DNA from: an uncultured Anaeroplasmataceae bacterium
GTDB lineage: Bacteria; Bacillota_I; Bacilli_A; Acholeplasmatales; Anaeroplasmataceae
Direction: 5' to 3'
DNA: 64,000 nt
Assembly (NCBI GenBank): GCA_934229535.1
Contig: CAKQDS010000003.1
Location: forward strand, 52,060-116,059
The position numbers and the translations under genes are program-made. Positions 52,584 through 61,015 of this stretch are shown piece after piece (position 1 is the first letter of the stretch; the number at the start of each line of letters is the position of its first letter). Under the pieces are notes generated by a model that was not told the origin of the DNA, did not search any database, and saw only the letters and a program-made list of their open reading frames with translations.

Positions 52584-52611
52584 GTCTGATACAATGCTAT
52601 CAGGCTTTTTT
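52584..52611 (+). terminator. Terminator after tRNA-Leu
   Basis: GTCTGATA / TATCAGGC stem (8 bp, one G-U), CAATGC loop, T-run. Related sequences occur at 59667 and 61805. Confidence 0.88.
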
Positions 52612-52927
52612 GTTGCATAAATAGCAAAATTTACGTTTAAAATGCGATATTTTACTTTAAAAATTGAATTTTATTAGTTTGACAGGCTGTTAGTAGGCTT
52701 TATTTAGAGGCTCTATTGACAGCTTTTTATTTTGCTTTTACACGATTTAACCTCAAGGGTGCTAAAATTCTACACGATTTGACTAGGGGTGCTAAAAATT
52801 TACACGATTTAACACGATTTGAATTTTGAGACAATTTTGAGAAAAATCCAAACTCCATATAGATAAAAAGTCAAAAAAATGTTATAATTTCTACAAGATT
52901 ATAGAAAAATGTGGATGAGAAGTATTT
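52612..52927. other. Intergenic region with direct repeats
   Basis: No gene. It contains the CACGATTT repeats described separately, a TGTTATAAT promoter element at 52881-52888 for the XRE gene, and otherwise AT-rich sequence. Confidence 0.6.
52739..52820. repeat. Direct repeats TACACGATTT with GGGTGCTAAAA, insertion-element-end-like
   Basis: TACACGATTT occurs at 52739, 52771 and 52801 (spaced 32 and 30 bp), with a further AACACGATTT at 52811. GGGTGCTAAAA lies between copies at 52757 and 52787. Multiple short repeats at an end are known in IS21-like elements, but no transposase is present. A related pair occurs near 60969. Confidence 0.6.
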
Positions 52928-53119
52928 ATGACTTATAAAGAGGCAGTCAAAAAATTTAGACTTAAAATGTTAATAACTCAAGAGGAGTTTGCAAAACTTC
53001 TAGATGTTTCTTTTGCAACTATAAATAGATGGGAAACAGGTAAATACATTCCGACTATTAAAGCTAGAAGAATATTACAACCATATTTTGAAAAGTGTAA
53101 TATTGAGGTGGATGAATAA
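52928..53119 (+). CDS. XRE-family helix-turn-helix regulator
   Basis: A 63-residue single-domain DNA-binding protein. The helix-turn-helix reads ITQEEFAKLLDVSFATINRWETGK. It probably controls the restriction-type genes that follow, now decayed. It starts at ATG 52928 with GATGAG upstream; the TGTTATAAT element lies 40 bp before it. Small XRE proteins of this type precede restriction methylases in many Firmicutes. Confidence 0.85.
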   Translation: MTYKEAVKKFRLKMLITQEEFAKLLDVSFATINRWETGKYIPTIKARRILQPYFEKCNIEVDE

Positions 53120-53555
53120 TGGCAGAAAACAGAATAATTGATTATATTTCATGGAGGCCCAGATGAAATACAAGCAACGCAACCATTTTCGAAGAGGTTG
53201 GTTGAAGATTATGGATATCATAAAAGCGGGATTCAAACAAGACCACAATTAAAAGTTAAATCAAGTCCTTCTGATCCTGACTCATATCCTGTTGATATTG
53301 CAGTTTTTGAAAATCGTGGAAAAGTTAACCAAAAGTTAAAAATGATTGTTGAATGTAAATTTTTATTGATACTACGCTCTCTAATATTGCGGATAGGTGG
53401 AGAGAGATAGAAATACCAATCTTTAATGACGAAAAAGTTTTCTTAGAAGTTAAATAAAAAGCTAGAAAAGCAATTGAAGATCAATGGAACTCACTTAAGG
53501 AAAGTGATGAATTAAGAACTAAATATGGAGTTTATAATGTTTAATTGGTTGTAAA
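53119..53555 (+). pseudogene. Decayed restriction/methylase gene with HsdR-type N-terminal domain
   Basis: From ATG 53119 the frame gives MAENRIIDYISW and stops; after a frameshift near 53155 it continues as GPDEIQATQPFSKRLVEDYGY...RPQLKVKSSPSD...PVDIAVFENRGK...MIVECKF. This is the N-terminal nuclease-like domain found at the start of type I restriction or N6-methylase proteins. Further fragments (REIEIPIFNDEKVFLEV, then AIEDQWNSLKESDELRTKYGVYNV) lie in shifted frames with stops between. Most of the methylase is deleted. Confidence 0.75.
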
Positions 53556-53812
53556 CTATTAAAAAGAATAATCATGTATATGCTTGCCAATGTAATTTTT
53601 ATGCATCTGGTGGCTCCAAATTAAATGAAACTGCAAGAAGTTATAAAACATTAGCATTGGAATCAAAGGATATAGCTGGTTTTACTTTTGTATGGTTTAC
53701 AGATGGAATAGGCTTGACTTTAGCTAGAAATAATTTAAAAGAAACATTTGATGTTTTAGATACAGTATATAACATCAATGATTTAGAATCTGGTGTTTTA
53801 GAAAGGATTTAA
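53555..53812 (+). pseudogene. C-terminal remnant of a DpnII-like type II restriction endonuclease
   Basis: An uninterrupted frame without a start codon, ending at TAA 53812. It reads HVYACQCNFYASGGSKLNE, then ETARSYKTLALESKDIAGF, FVWFTDGIG and ETFDVLDTVYNINDLE, which match the C-terminal region of DpnII/MboI-type GATC endonucleases (the (F/Y)ASGGSKLNETARSYK and FVWFTDG patterns). The N-terminal part and the methyltransferase are missing, so the system is dead. Confidence 0.75.
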
Positions 53813-53818
53813 TCTTTT

Positions 53819-54190
53819 ATGGGAATTGATGATGAAATATTAAATGGTTTTAATGCTTCAATTGCAAATTCTGCACAACGAGCTCAAGAGATAGCTGAAT
53901 TAATGGAAAAATCAAAGAAGGCCAAGAAATTAGAGGAACAAAATAGTCCTACTAATTTAAATCTGAAGAAAATTATAGAGCAGAATGATATCAAATTAGA
54001 ACAAAGTGAAAAACAAATTAAATTGTTAGTGGAACAAAATAATAATTTAAAAGAGCAATTAAAACATGCTATTGATAATGAAAAAGATGCTAAAAAAGAG
54101 GCAAAGCATAGTAGAACTTGGATTTACATTTCTACAGGTATTGCATTTGCTTCTTTAATTGCAACTATTATAATTGCAATTGTAAAATAG
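53819..54190 (+). CDS. Coiled-coil protein with C-terminal membrane anchor
   Basis: A 123-residue protein. Residues ~15-95 form a heptad-rich coiled coil (KIIEQNDIKLEQSEKQIK...EQNNNLKEQL), and the C-terminal ~20 residues are a transmembrane helix (WIYISTGIAFASLIATIIIAIV). The topology is a tail-anchored rod facing the cytosol. It starts 6 bp after the DpnII-like remnant and is followed 22 bp later by a large helicase gene, suggesting co-expression. Function unknown; small tail-anchored partners occur in defence operons. Confidence 0.65.
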   Translation: MGIDDEILNGFNASIANSAQRAQEIAELMEKSKKAKKLEEQNSPTNLNLKKIIEQNDIKLEQSEKQIKLLVEQNNNLKEQLKHAIDNEKDAKKEAKHSRTWIYISTGIAFASLIATIIIAIVK

Positions 54191-54212
54191 TTATAGAAAG
54201 GGGTAATGTAAA

Positions 54213-56894
54213 TTGAAAATAATCGATAAAAAATTGATTGAAATTTCTGAAATAATTGATCGTAAATTTTCAAAGGTTGATGAGGATAATAGAGAAGATA
54301 TATCAACCGATATATTGCCTCATATACGTAATTTTTGTGAAGCTTTTATGTATAAAGTCTATGATGAAGACAAGTCTGTAGACTTATATCAAACACAAGA
54401 TAATTTGAAGAATGTACGAAAGTACTTTAAGGTTGAATATTATGATTATTATAAATTTCATACTTTTCTAGACAGTAGTGTTGGCCATATTAGTTTTGGA
54501 AATGCTCATTCAGAAGCACTTACTATTAAATATATTCCATACTTAATAAATATGAAAACTATATTAAAAGAGAAGTATGGTATTGAGGTTTTAAACAATA
54601 TTTATAAGTATCCACTTGATTTAGATGAAAGTATTTTTAAATTCTATGAAAAAATTTTATATGTTTTAAGAATGCCTTATGATCAAAGTATTAAATATAC
54701 TAGAAATCAATATTTTATAAGAAAAAGATCGATGAAGTATATCAATGGATTTATTTTTTATGAATATGTGTTAGATGTTTCTGATGATAAGGCTAATAAA
54801 TTCAATACTTTTGTCTGCTATAGCTTTAAAAATATTCGTTTTAATTATGATTTAAAATTACAATTGTCAAAGAAAGAAATAACATTTTTAAATACGAAAA
54901 TTATTATTAATGTAATTCATGATTATGAGTATTCTATTCGACCATGTACATTTAAGAATGTTTTATACTTAATTAATCATTCTGTAGCAGATGGAAAGAG
55001 GGATAATGAATATAAGTCATTAATGAATGCTATAAAAAAATATAGTGTTTCATTAGTTGATATAGTAGATAAGAAATGTGATTTTGAAATCACAGGTAAC
55101 GGATATTATGCTAAGTTCTTTGCATGTATTATAGAATTTCTAGAAGATAATCCATTAGGCATGAATACAATAAGATTTTTATTGCTTGACATGAGAAATA
55201 ATAAAATTAGAGCTCAAATGTATAGACCATATAAAAATATGCCTTTATATAATGATATGTTCAACAATTTAAGAATACGCTTAGCAACAAAAGCTTTTGA
55301 ACTAATGCCATTTGCTTTTAATCCTAAGGAAACAAAATTATCTTTATCAACTTTATTAGAGGTTTTTGATTCAAACGATAACTGCGATGAGATTTTATAC
55401 CATCGCATGGCAGAATATATTAATCAAAATAATACCTTGTTTCTTAAACCCGAAGATATAGGTTATTCGCAAGATGATTTTGTTAGACTTGCCACCCAAT
55501 TTAATGACAAAATAGACCGTCTTTATGCTTATTATAATGACCATAAAATTATAGAGTTCAAAGGAAATTATACGATAGATTTTTATTTTAAATCATCTAA
55601 AAAAGTTATTGAATCAGTAATTAAATTAGCTAATAAAAAAAATAATTCTCTTGAAATCAGAAAGTGCAAAGCTGACTCTGAAAAATTGTCTGATATTAAG
55701 AAAAATATTATAGATCATATATTTTTAAAGAATCATGTTGCCTTAATAACAGGTTCAGCAGGAACCGGAAAGACTACTTTAATTAAAGAACTTATTAAAC
55801 TTTATAATGATAAAAATATACTGTGTTTAACAACTACTAATACTGCAAATAATAATTTAAAGGTAGATTTAGCTTCAAATGTAGACTATATGAATATTTC
55901 TCAATTTGAAAATGAGAGATGCCACGGTTTATATGATTTTGTTATTGTAGATGAGGCAAGTTTTGTTTCTACTAGGTCAATTGAAAAAGTCCTAAATTGC
56001 TATCCTGATGCATTCTTTTTATTTGCAGGAGATCCAGAACAAATCGAATCTATTGATTTTGGAAATTGGTTTTCATTATTAATAGAATTTATGAAACCGT
56101 ATAACATTGTTTATACTCTCAATGATGAATATAGAACAAAAGTAGGTGAGCTTGTAAAAGTTTGGAATGTTGTAAGAGAAGGTAATAAGAATAATATCTT
56201 GGAATTATTATCAGTATATGAAATGACAAATAAAATTTCAGAAGATATTTTTAAAATTCATGAGAATGAAGTTGTATTATGTCTCAATTATGATGGTTTG
56301 TATGGAATTAATAATATAAACAGATATCTTCAAGCTTCAAACCCAAATGAAGCACATGAATATCAACAAAATGTTTATAAAGTAAATGATCCGGTTGTTT
56401 TTATAGTTAATGATTACAATGATTATGGGATTTATAATAATCTCAAAGGGAAAATAACAAATATTTTTGAAGATAATGATAATATTCAATTTGAAATATT
56501 ATTATCTAGTAAAACTTTTACTGGTAGATTATCAAATGAAATATGGATAGAAAAAAGAGAAGAATCATACTATGCAAATGTGACTAAGATAAAATATTAT
56601 GATAAGTATGATACCGATATGGATATTAGAACAAAACTACCATTTCAAGTTTCATATGCTATGTCGATTCATAAAGCTCAAGGATTAGAATTTGATTCTG
56701 TTAAGGTCGTTATTACGAAAGAGACAGATGAATTGATTAACAAGAACATTTTTTATACAGCAATTACAAGAGCTAAAAAAGATTTAAAGGTATACTGGGA
56801 ACCTGAAGTTGCTAATTATGTTTTGGATGGCATAGAAAATAATGATAGGTCAAAAGGGAATGACTTATCTTTATTAAATGAAATTATAAAATAA
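54213..56894 (+). CDS. Large SF1 (RecD/UvrD_C_2-type) helicase of unknown system
   Basis: An 893-residue protein. The first ~490 residues match no family that I know. Then a SF1B helicase core follows: Walker A GSAGTGKT at 514-521, Walker B DEAS at 580-583, and the C-terminal VSYAMSIHKAQGLEFD plus FYTAITRAKKDL motifs of UvrD_C_2. The TTG start at 54213 follows AAAGGGG. It could be a 5'-3' DNA helicase that acts with the unknown N-terminal domain. Its codon use and position in the insertion region suggest acquired origin. Confidence 0.75.
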   Translation: MKIIDKKLIEISEIIDRKFSKVDEDNREDISTDILPHIRNFCEAFMYKVYDEDKSVDLYQTQDNLKNVRKYFKVEYYDYYKFHTFLDSSVGHISFGNAHSEALTIKYIPYLINMKTILKEKYGIEVLNNIYKYPLDLDESIFKFYEKILYVLRMPYDQSIKYTRNQYFIRKRSMKYINGFIFYEYVLDVSDDKANKFNTFVCYSFKNIRFNYDLKLQLSKKEITFLNTKIIINVIHDYEYSIRPCTFKNVLYLINHSVADGKRDNEYKSLMNAIKKYSVSLVDIVDKKCDFEITGNGYYAKFFACIIEFLEDNPLGMNTIRFLLLDMRNNKIRAQMYRPYKNMPLYNDMFNNLRIRLATKAFELMPFAFNPKETKLSLSTLLEVFDSNDNCDEILYHRMAEYINQNNTLFLKPEDIGYSQDDFVRLATQFNDKIDRLYAYYNDHKIIEFKGNYTIDFYFKSSKKVIESVIKLANKKNNSLEIRKCKADSEKLSDIKKNIIDHIFLKNHVALITGSAGTGKTTLIKELIKLYNDKNILCLTTTNTANNNLKVDLASNVDYMNISQFENERCHGLYDFVIVDEASFVSTRSIEKVLNCYPDAFFLFAGDPEQIESIDFGNWFSLLIEFMKPYNIVYTLNDEYRTKVGELVKVWNVVREGNKNNILELLSVYEMTNKISEDIFKIHENEVVLCLNYDGLYGINNINRYLQASNPNEAHEYQQNVYKVNDPVVFIVNDYNDYGIYNNLKGKITNIFEDNDNIQFEILLSSKTFTGRLSNEIWIEKREESYYANVTKIKYYDKYDTDMDIRTKLPFQVSYAMSIHKAQGLEFDSVKVVITKETDELINKNIFYTAITRAKKDLKVYWEPEVANYVLDGIENNDRSKGNDLSLLNEIIK

Positions 56895-56937
56895 AGCTTT
56901 ATAGAGAATTATACAGAATTAATGGAGGAATAGATAA

Positions 56938-58188
56938 ATGAAGGATAGAAAAATCAAATCAAAGGTTCAAGAAGATTGGAATTATTTGGTAACTCATTTT
57001 ACTCCAGATTATATTTTCAATTATATGCAAAAGGGAGAATATGTTATTGGAACAGAATCTGATAATTCTTTTTGCTATCTTGTAGAAGTAGCCTTAAAAA
57101 CATTAGGCGATATAAGAGGTGCAACATCAGCAAAGTTTGGCCTTTGGTATGGAACTCATGGCAGTGATAAAACTAGAAAGTTTAGAACAACCAATAAGTT
57201 TTCTTCAAGTGGTAATATTGATGAGGCGTTTGATAATATAAAAAAAGCTCTAGTTAAATTAATAAAGGAAACAAAACAACTTTCTGAATTTAAGGACTTA
57301 AGGTCTTCTTTATCCAGCATGTTTAAATATAAGATAATGTATCTTTATAATCCAAATATAATGCTACCTTCATTTGTTAAAGAAGATTTATTTCATTTTG
57401 AAGATAAACTTGGTTTAAATCCTAGTAAAACCTATGAAAAAGCTCAAAGACAGTTGATTGAGTATAAAAAAAATAAATATTCAAATATATCTAATCATGA
57501 CTTCATAGCTAAACTTTATAGTGAATTTGGAAGATATAATATTGATGAAATTAAGAGTATTAATGATTCTGTTGATGATAAATTAAATAAGACCATATCA
57601 AAGAATAAAAAGGATCCAAAGGACGAATATATAACGCATATCGAACCTAATCAATCTGCAAAAAAAGCAGGAGGCGGAGTATATTACTATCCTAGAAATC
57701 CTAAAATGGCTGCTTATGCTTTAAAGAATGCAAAACACCAATGTGAAAATAATCCTCAACATGAATGTTTTATTAGAAGAAGCAATGGTATGCCATATAC
57801 TGAAGTCCATCATTTGGTTCCTTTATGTTACTATGATGAATTTGAAAGTGTTTCGTTAGATGTCACTGAGAATATTGTTTCATTGTGTAGCAATTGTCAT
57901 AATGAAATTCATTATGGTAAAACTATTTCGAACGCACATTTTTTGTGGTATAATTGTAAACAGATAAAGGTGGCAAAAATGGCACTATCATACAACGGAC
58001 TATGGAAATTGCTGATTGACAAAGGATTAAATAAAGGATATTTACATAAGCTAACAGGTTTGAGCAGATCTACTATAACAAAATTAGTCAAAGGCGAAAA
58101 TGTAAACACTGACGTATTAGAAAGAATTTGTATAGCTTTAGAATGTCAATTAGATGACATAGTTGAAATGAAAAAGGAAGAAATTTGA
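56938..58188 (+). CDS. HNH endonuclease fused in frame to an XRE-type regulator domain
   Basis: A 416-residue protein. Residues 1-~150 contain a domain like those in front of McrB/HNH restriction enzymes (YVIGTESDNSFCYLVE...GATSAKFGLWYG). The HNH domain spans ~265-330 with H291-H292 in EVHHLVPL and SLCSNCHNEIH. Residues 348-416 are a complete small helix-turn-helix protein (LWKLLIDKGLN...GLSRSTITKLVKGENV...LECQLDDIVE). The linker DNA carries a promoter and ribosome binding site, so the last part can also be made alone. GGAGGA precedes the start. Likely restriction of foreign or modified DNA. Confidence 0.8.
   Translation: MKDRKIKSKVQEDWNYLVTHFTPDYIFNYMQKGEYVIGTESDNSFCYLVEVALKTLGDIRGATSAKFGLWYGTHGSDKTRKFRTTNKFSSSGNIDEAFDNIKKALVKLIKETKQLSEFKDLRSSLSSMFKYKIMYLYNPNIMLPSFVKEDLFHFEDKLGLNPSKTYEKAQRQLIEYKKNKYSNISNHDFIAKLYSEFGRYNIDEIKSINDSVDDKLNKTISKNKKDPKDEYITHIEPNQSAKKAGGGVYYYPRNPKMAAYALKNAKHQCENNPQHECFIRRSNGMPYTEVHHLVPLCYYDEFESVSLDVTENIVSLCSNCHNEIHYGKTISNAHFLWYNCKQIKVAKMALSYNGLWKLLIDKGLNKGYLHKLTGLSRSTITKLVKGENVNTDVLERICIALECQLDDIVEMKKEEI
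57926..57954 (+). promoter_or_regulatory. Internal promoter inside the HNH-XRE gene
   Basis: TTTCGA (57926-57931), 17 bp spacer, TATAAT (57949-57954) preceded by TGG. A ribosome binding site AAAGGTGG (57966-57973) and ATG (57979) follow, so the regulator domain can be expressed on its own. Confidence 0.65.
57979..58188 (+). CDS. Possible separate XRE regulator (internal start)
   Basis: A 69-residue helix-turn-helix protein in the same frame as the HNH gene (its residues 348-416). The length, start MALSYNGLWKLL and end are those of the stand-alone YozG-like XRE regulators that sit beside restriction genes. It has its own ribosome binding site 6 bp upstream and the promoter described above. 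Two products (fusion and short form) are therefore expected; this is inference. Confidence 0.6.
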   Translation: MALSYNGLWKLLIDKGLNKGYLHKLTGLSRSTITKLVKGENVNTDVLERICIALECQLDDIVEMKKEEI

Positions 58189-59562
58189 ATGAAAAATATA
58201 AAGAAAATATTATGCCTCTTACTTTTACTATTAATGATTCCTTTAACTGGATGCGATTTTTCTAATGGTGGTAAACACAAACTAAATATCAAAGATTTAA
58301 ATAATATTATTTTGAATATTGACGAAATATGCGAACCGAATCAAACTTATGGTCTGTACAAAGAAGACGATGAAATCACTTTTGAGATTAAATTCTTTTC
58401 TGGTGTAGAAGCAAGCTTATCAATAGATGGAACTATATTAAGACCAACTTATGATAAAGCATGGGAAAGTGGATATATTAAATATACAATGCCAGATCAT
58501 GATGTAGATGTCGCTTCAATGATTAATGGTTATGCTGGCGATGAACTGAAGTTGTGTGAAACAATCGAATGGGGTTCAAAAATAACTGACGAAAGTTTAG
58601 ATTATATCGATGTTCAAAGAATATATCTGGGTGTCGCCCCGGAGAATAGATATGGCGAAAGTGCAAGAATATACAATGAAGGAAATATGTTCTCGGGATG
58701 GTTTAATCGAGCTTTGATACGAGAGAAAACAAACGATATTGATGGAGGGCAAGGGTATATTGTCATATTCAATCTAAAAGATAAAACCTCATATGAATTA
58801 GAAATCAGGAATAACTATGTTCAAATAAATAGTAAAAGTTATTGGTTGTCAACTGGATTACCATACGTAATTACATCCTTTGGTGGGGAGCAAACACAAC
58901 CAACAGGAACTTTTAAATTAAATATTATAGATAGTAATAATTTTATTTATGATAAGCCTGAAGAACAATATAGTTATTTTGCTCCAGGCACAATTATCAA
59001 ACTACATTCTTACCCAATAATGGATGTTGATTTGATGATGTATGTAAATGGTGAGTTTCATTCAAAACAAACTAGTATAGAAACCGATGACGGATATATT
59101 TGGGAATATTCTTTTGTAATGCCTACTGGCGAAGCTATACTACAGTTTTCAACAGATCCGTTTCATGCTGATAAATATTACTATTATTTTGCTGACATAT
59201 TTAATTGGGTGAGCTTATTAAATGAAACCACATTAAAAGCAATTGAGATAGAAGATGGTTATATTGGTGTTGATCCTAATGATCCTAATAATGCTCCAAT
59301 GATAAGGTATAGTGAAAAAATAGAAGATATAAATTATAATCTCCATTTTTTGGAAAATGAGCCGTTAGTTAAAATGCATAATTATGAACCGGTTGATGGT
59401 GGTTGGTACAGAAAAGTTAAGTACATCACATTTGAAGGTCAAGAATATATTTTGGAAATATCAAACGGGATGGTATTTTGGAATGATTTTTCTTCATACG
59501 AATATTTCCGTTTTGATAGAACACCAACAAATTTTCCAGATATTATTACTGAAAGCAATTAA
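58189..59562 (+). CDS. Lipoprotein of unknown function
   Basis: A 457-residue lipoprotein whose ATG immediately follows the HNH-XRE stop. The signal MKNIKKILCLLLLLLMIPLTGC ends in a lipobox. The mature part has repeated segments with Trp/Tyr-rich beta strands; two copies of FKLNI-D-NN (near residues 30 and 242) followed by similar EPNQTYGLY/EEQYSYFAPG patterns suggest a duplicated domain. AAGGAAG is the ribosome binding site. No family recognised. Its pairing with DNA-acting genes is unusual. Confidence 0.7.
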   Translation: MKNIKKILCLLLLLLMIPLTGCDFSNGGKHKLNIKDLNNIILNIDEICEPNQTYGLYKEDDEITFEIKFFSGVEASLSIDGTILRPTYDKAWESGYIKYTMPDHDVDVASMINGYAGDELKLCETIEWGSKITDESLDYIDVQRIYLGVAPENRYGESARIYNEGNMFSGWFNRALIREKTNDIDGGQGYIVIFNLKDKTSYELEIRNNYVQINSKSYWLSTGLPYVITSFGGEQTQPTGTFKLNIIDSNNFIYDKPEEQYSYFAPGTIIKLHSYPIMDVDLMMYVNGEFHSKQTSIETDDGYIWEYSFVMPTGEAILQFSTDPFHADKYYYYFADIFNWVSLLNETTLKAIEIEDGYIGVDPNDPNNAPMIRYSEKIEDINYNLHFLENEPLVKMHNYEPVDGGWYRKVKYITFEGQEYILEISNGMVFWNDFSSYEYFRFDRTPTNFPDIITESN

Positions 59563-59666
59563 TTCTAATATTAAATAATATATGTGATTTGATATTTAAA
59601 GCATTCACTTATTAGGGGTGTGCATTTTGTATCAAAACAACTCTTCTTTGCCATAAGAAAACATAG

Positions 59667-59695
59667 GTTTGACACAAATGTGTCAGGCTTTTTTT
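59667..59695 (+). terminator. Terminator resembling that of tRNA-Leu
   Basis: GTTTGACAC / GTGTCAGGC, a 9-bp stem with AAAT loop, then seven T residues. The flank CCATAA...ATAGG and the following TTGCA match the region after tRNA-Leu. Confidence 0.85.
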
Positions 59696-59752
59696 ATTGC
59701 AAATGGGAACATTTAGCTTTTCTGCCAGGAAACTATAAAGCCTTGTAGAAGT

Positions 59753-59930
59753 TCAAATGGAATTTTTATGAGGTCCTTTTTCTTTTAACATACTGCTACG
59801 TAATAAAAAACTTATCAAAAAAACGATAGGTGCTGCTACGGAAAGATTGATAATACCATTTACACATATATTATGAATTTTATTTTCATTACTTAAATGC
59901 ACTAATAGTATATTTTTTTTGCTAAGCAAA
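59753..59930 (-). pseudogene. C-terminal remnant of a membrane protein
   Basis: On the minus strand an open frame of ~59 codons without a start reads LLSKKNILLVHLSNEN...NLSVAAPIVFLISFLLRSSM...KGPHKNSI and stops at 59753. It has one hydrophobic helix and a basic tail. No N-terminal portion is found. Family not recognised. Confidence 0.5.
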
Positions 59931-59999
59931 AGGAAGATATAAACAAATTTATTAGTTACTATTAAATTTGATAGTTGTATTACTCTTTTAAATTGAATG

Positions 60000-60008
60000 T
60001 GATATAAT
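60000..60008 (+). promoter_or_regulatory. Extended -10 element TGATATAAT before the HxlR gene
   Basis: TATAAT at 60003-60008 preceded by TGA; the -35 hexamer is poor (TTACTC). Start codon at 60035. Confidence 0.55.
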
Positions 60009-60034
60009 TAAGGTAGATATTTGGAGGCGATAAA

Positions 60035-60340
60035 ATGTATCAAAAGAAAAATGAAGCGACTATCAGATGTCCACTTGAAGAAGGACTTGAATTTTTTGGT
60101 GCTAAATGGAAATCACGTATTATTTGTGTATTGAATCAAAAGTTAACATTACGTTATAGTGGCATTCGTAAAGAGATGCTTAATATTTCTGATGCCGTAC
60201 TTGAAGCTACTTTAAAAGAAATAATTGACTGTGATATCGTTTGTCGCAAACAATATAATGAAATTCATCCAAGAGTAGAATATTCTCTTACTAATAAAGG
60301 TAAATCTATTGTGCCAATTCTCAAAAGTGTATGTAAATAG
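60035..60340 (+). pseudogene. HxlR-family transcriptional regulator truncated by a nonsense codon
   Basis: A 101-residue winged-helix protein with the HxlR pattern CPLEEGLEFFGAKWKSRIICVL and LRYSGIRKEMLNISDAVLEATLKEI. It ends at TAG 60340 after SVCK, where this family normally has Trp (TGG). Past the stop the same frame continues AGIFQRESSENTMSQCQK, then a run of six A residues shifts it. So the C-terminus is lost by a nonsense change plus a frameshift. The DNA-binding core is intact, so the protein may still work. Confidence 0.75.
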
Positions 60341-60429
60341 GCAGGCATTTTCCAAAGAGAAAGTAGTGAAAACACAATGTCACAATGTCAAAAAATGTGA
60401 TTACAATAGATAAATAACAGGTGAAAAAA

Positions 60430-60915
60430 ATGGAAATTAGATATGCAACTAAAGAAGACGTAAAAAATATTGCAAAAGTAGAAGCCTTATGCTTTCCACC
60501 AAGTGAGGCAGCAAAAGAAAATGATTTTATTGAAAGAGTTAAATATTATGGAAATCACTTTTGGTTGATGTTTGATAATGATAAATTGGTTTCTTTTGTA
60601 GATGGCTTTGTAACGGATGAAAAAGATTTAACCGATGAAATGTATGAAAATGCATCTATGCATAATGAAAAAGGTGCTTGGCAGATGATCTTTGGTGTTA
60701 ATACAATAGAAGAATATAGAAAAAAAGGAATTGCTGAAAAACTAATTAAAGAAGCCATTAGAGATGCAAAAACACAAGGCAGAAAAGGCCTTGTGCTCAC
60801 ATGTAAAGATAAATTAGTACATTATTATTCTAAATTTGGCTTTATAGATGAGGGTATATCTAGCAAATCTACTCATGGAAATGTTAAGTGGCATCAAATG
60901 AGATTATTGCTTTAG
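60430..60915 (+). CDS. GNAT-family N-acetyltransferase
   Basis: A 161-residue acetyltransferase. Acetyl-CoA binding is shown by the motif A segment EYRKKGIAEKLI, followed by GLVLTCKDKLVHYYSKFGF. It acetylates an unknown amine. ATG 60430 is preceded by AGGTG; the in-frame GTG at 60421 is part of it. It is in the same direction as the truncated HxlR gene, 90 bp downstream. Confidence 0.85.
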   Translation: MEIRYATKEDVKNIAKVEALCFPPSEAAKENDFIERVKYYGNHFWLMFDNDKLVSFVDGFVTDEKDLTDEMYENASMHNEKGAWQMIFGVNTIEEYRKKGIAEKLIKEAIRDAKTQGRKGLVLTCKDKLVHYYSKFGFIDEGISSKSTHGNVKWHQMRLLL

Positions 60916-60968
60916 AACTTTATTATAAACTTAATTATTTAGTAATTTGTGCGATTCAAAATATTCAA

Positions 60969-61015
60969 AGGTGCTAATAAATTGCACGATTACAAGTAAT
61001 GTGGCTAAATTGTAT
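60969..61015. repeat. Second copy of the GGTGCTAA...CACGATT repeat
   Basis: GGTGCTAATAAATTGCACGATT (60970-60991) matches the 52757-52810 unit, followed by ACAAGTAATGTGGCTAAATTG. A related ATTACAAGAATGTGGGCTAAT lies at 61740. Confidence 0.55.

Larger units (their letters stand above)
59563..60034. other. Intergenic region with terminator and gene remnant
   Basis: No intact gene. It holds the tRNA-flank-like terminator at 59667-59695, a minus-strand membrane-protein remnant (59753-59930) and the HxlR promoter at 60000-60008. Confidence 0.6.

Noticed and set aside
52584..59562. An intact prophage.
   Set aside because: No integrase, capsid, terminase or tail gene is present; only regulators, nucleases, a helicase and remnants.
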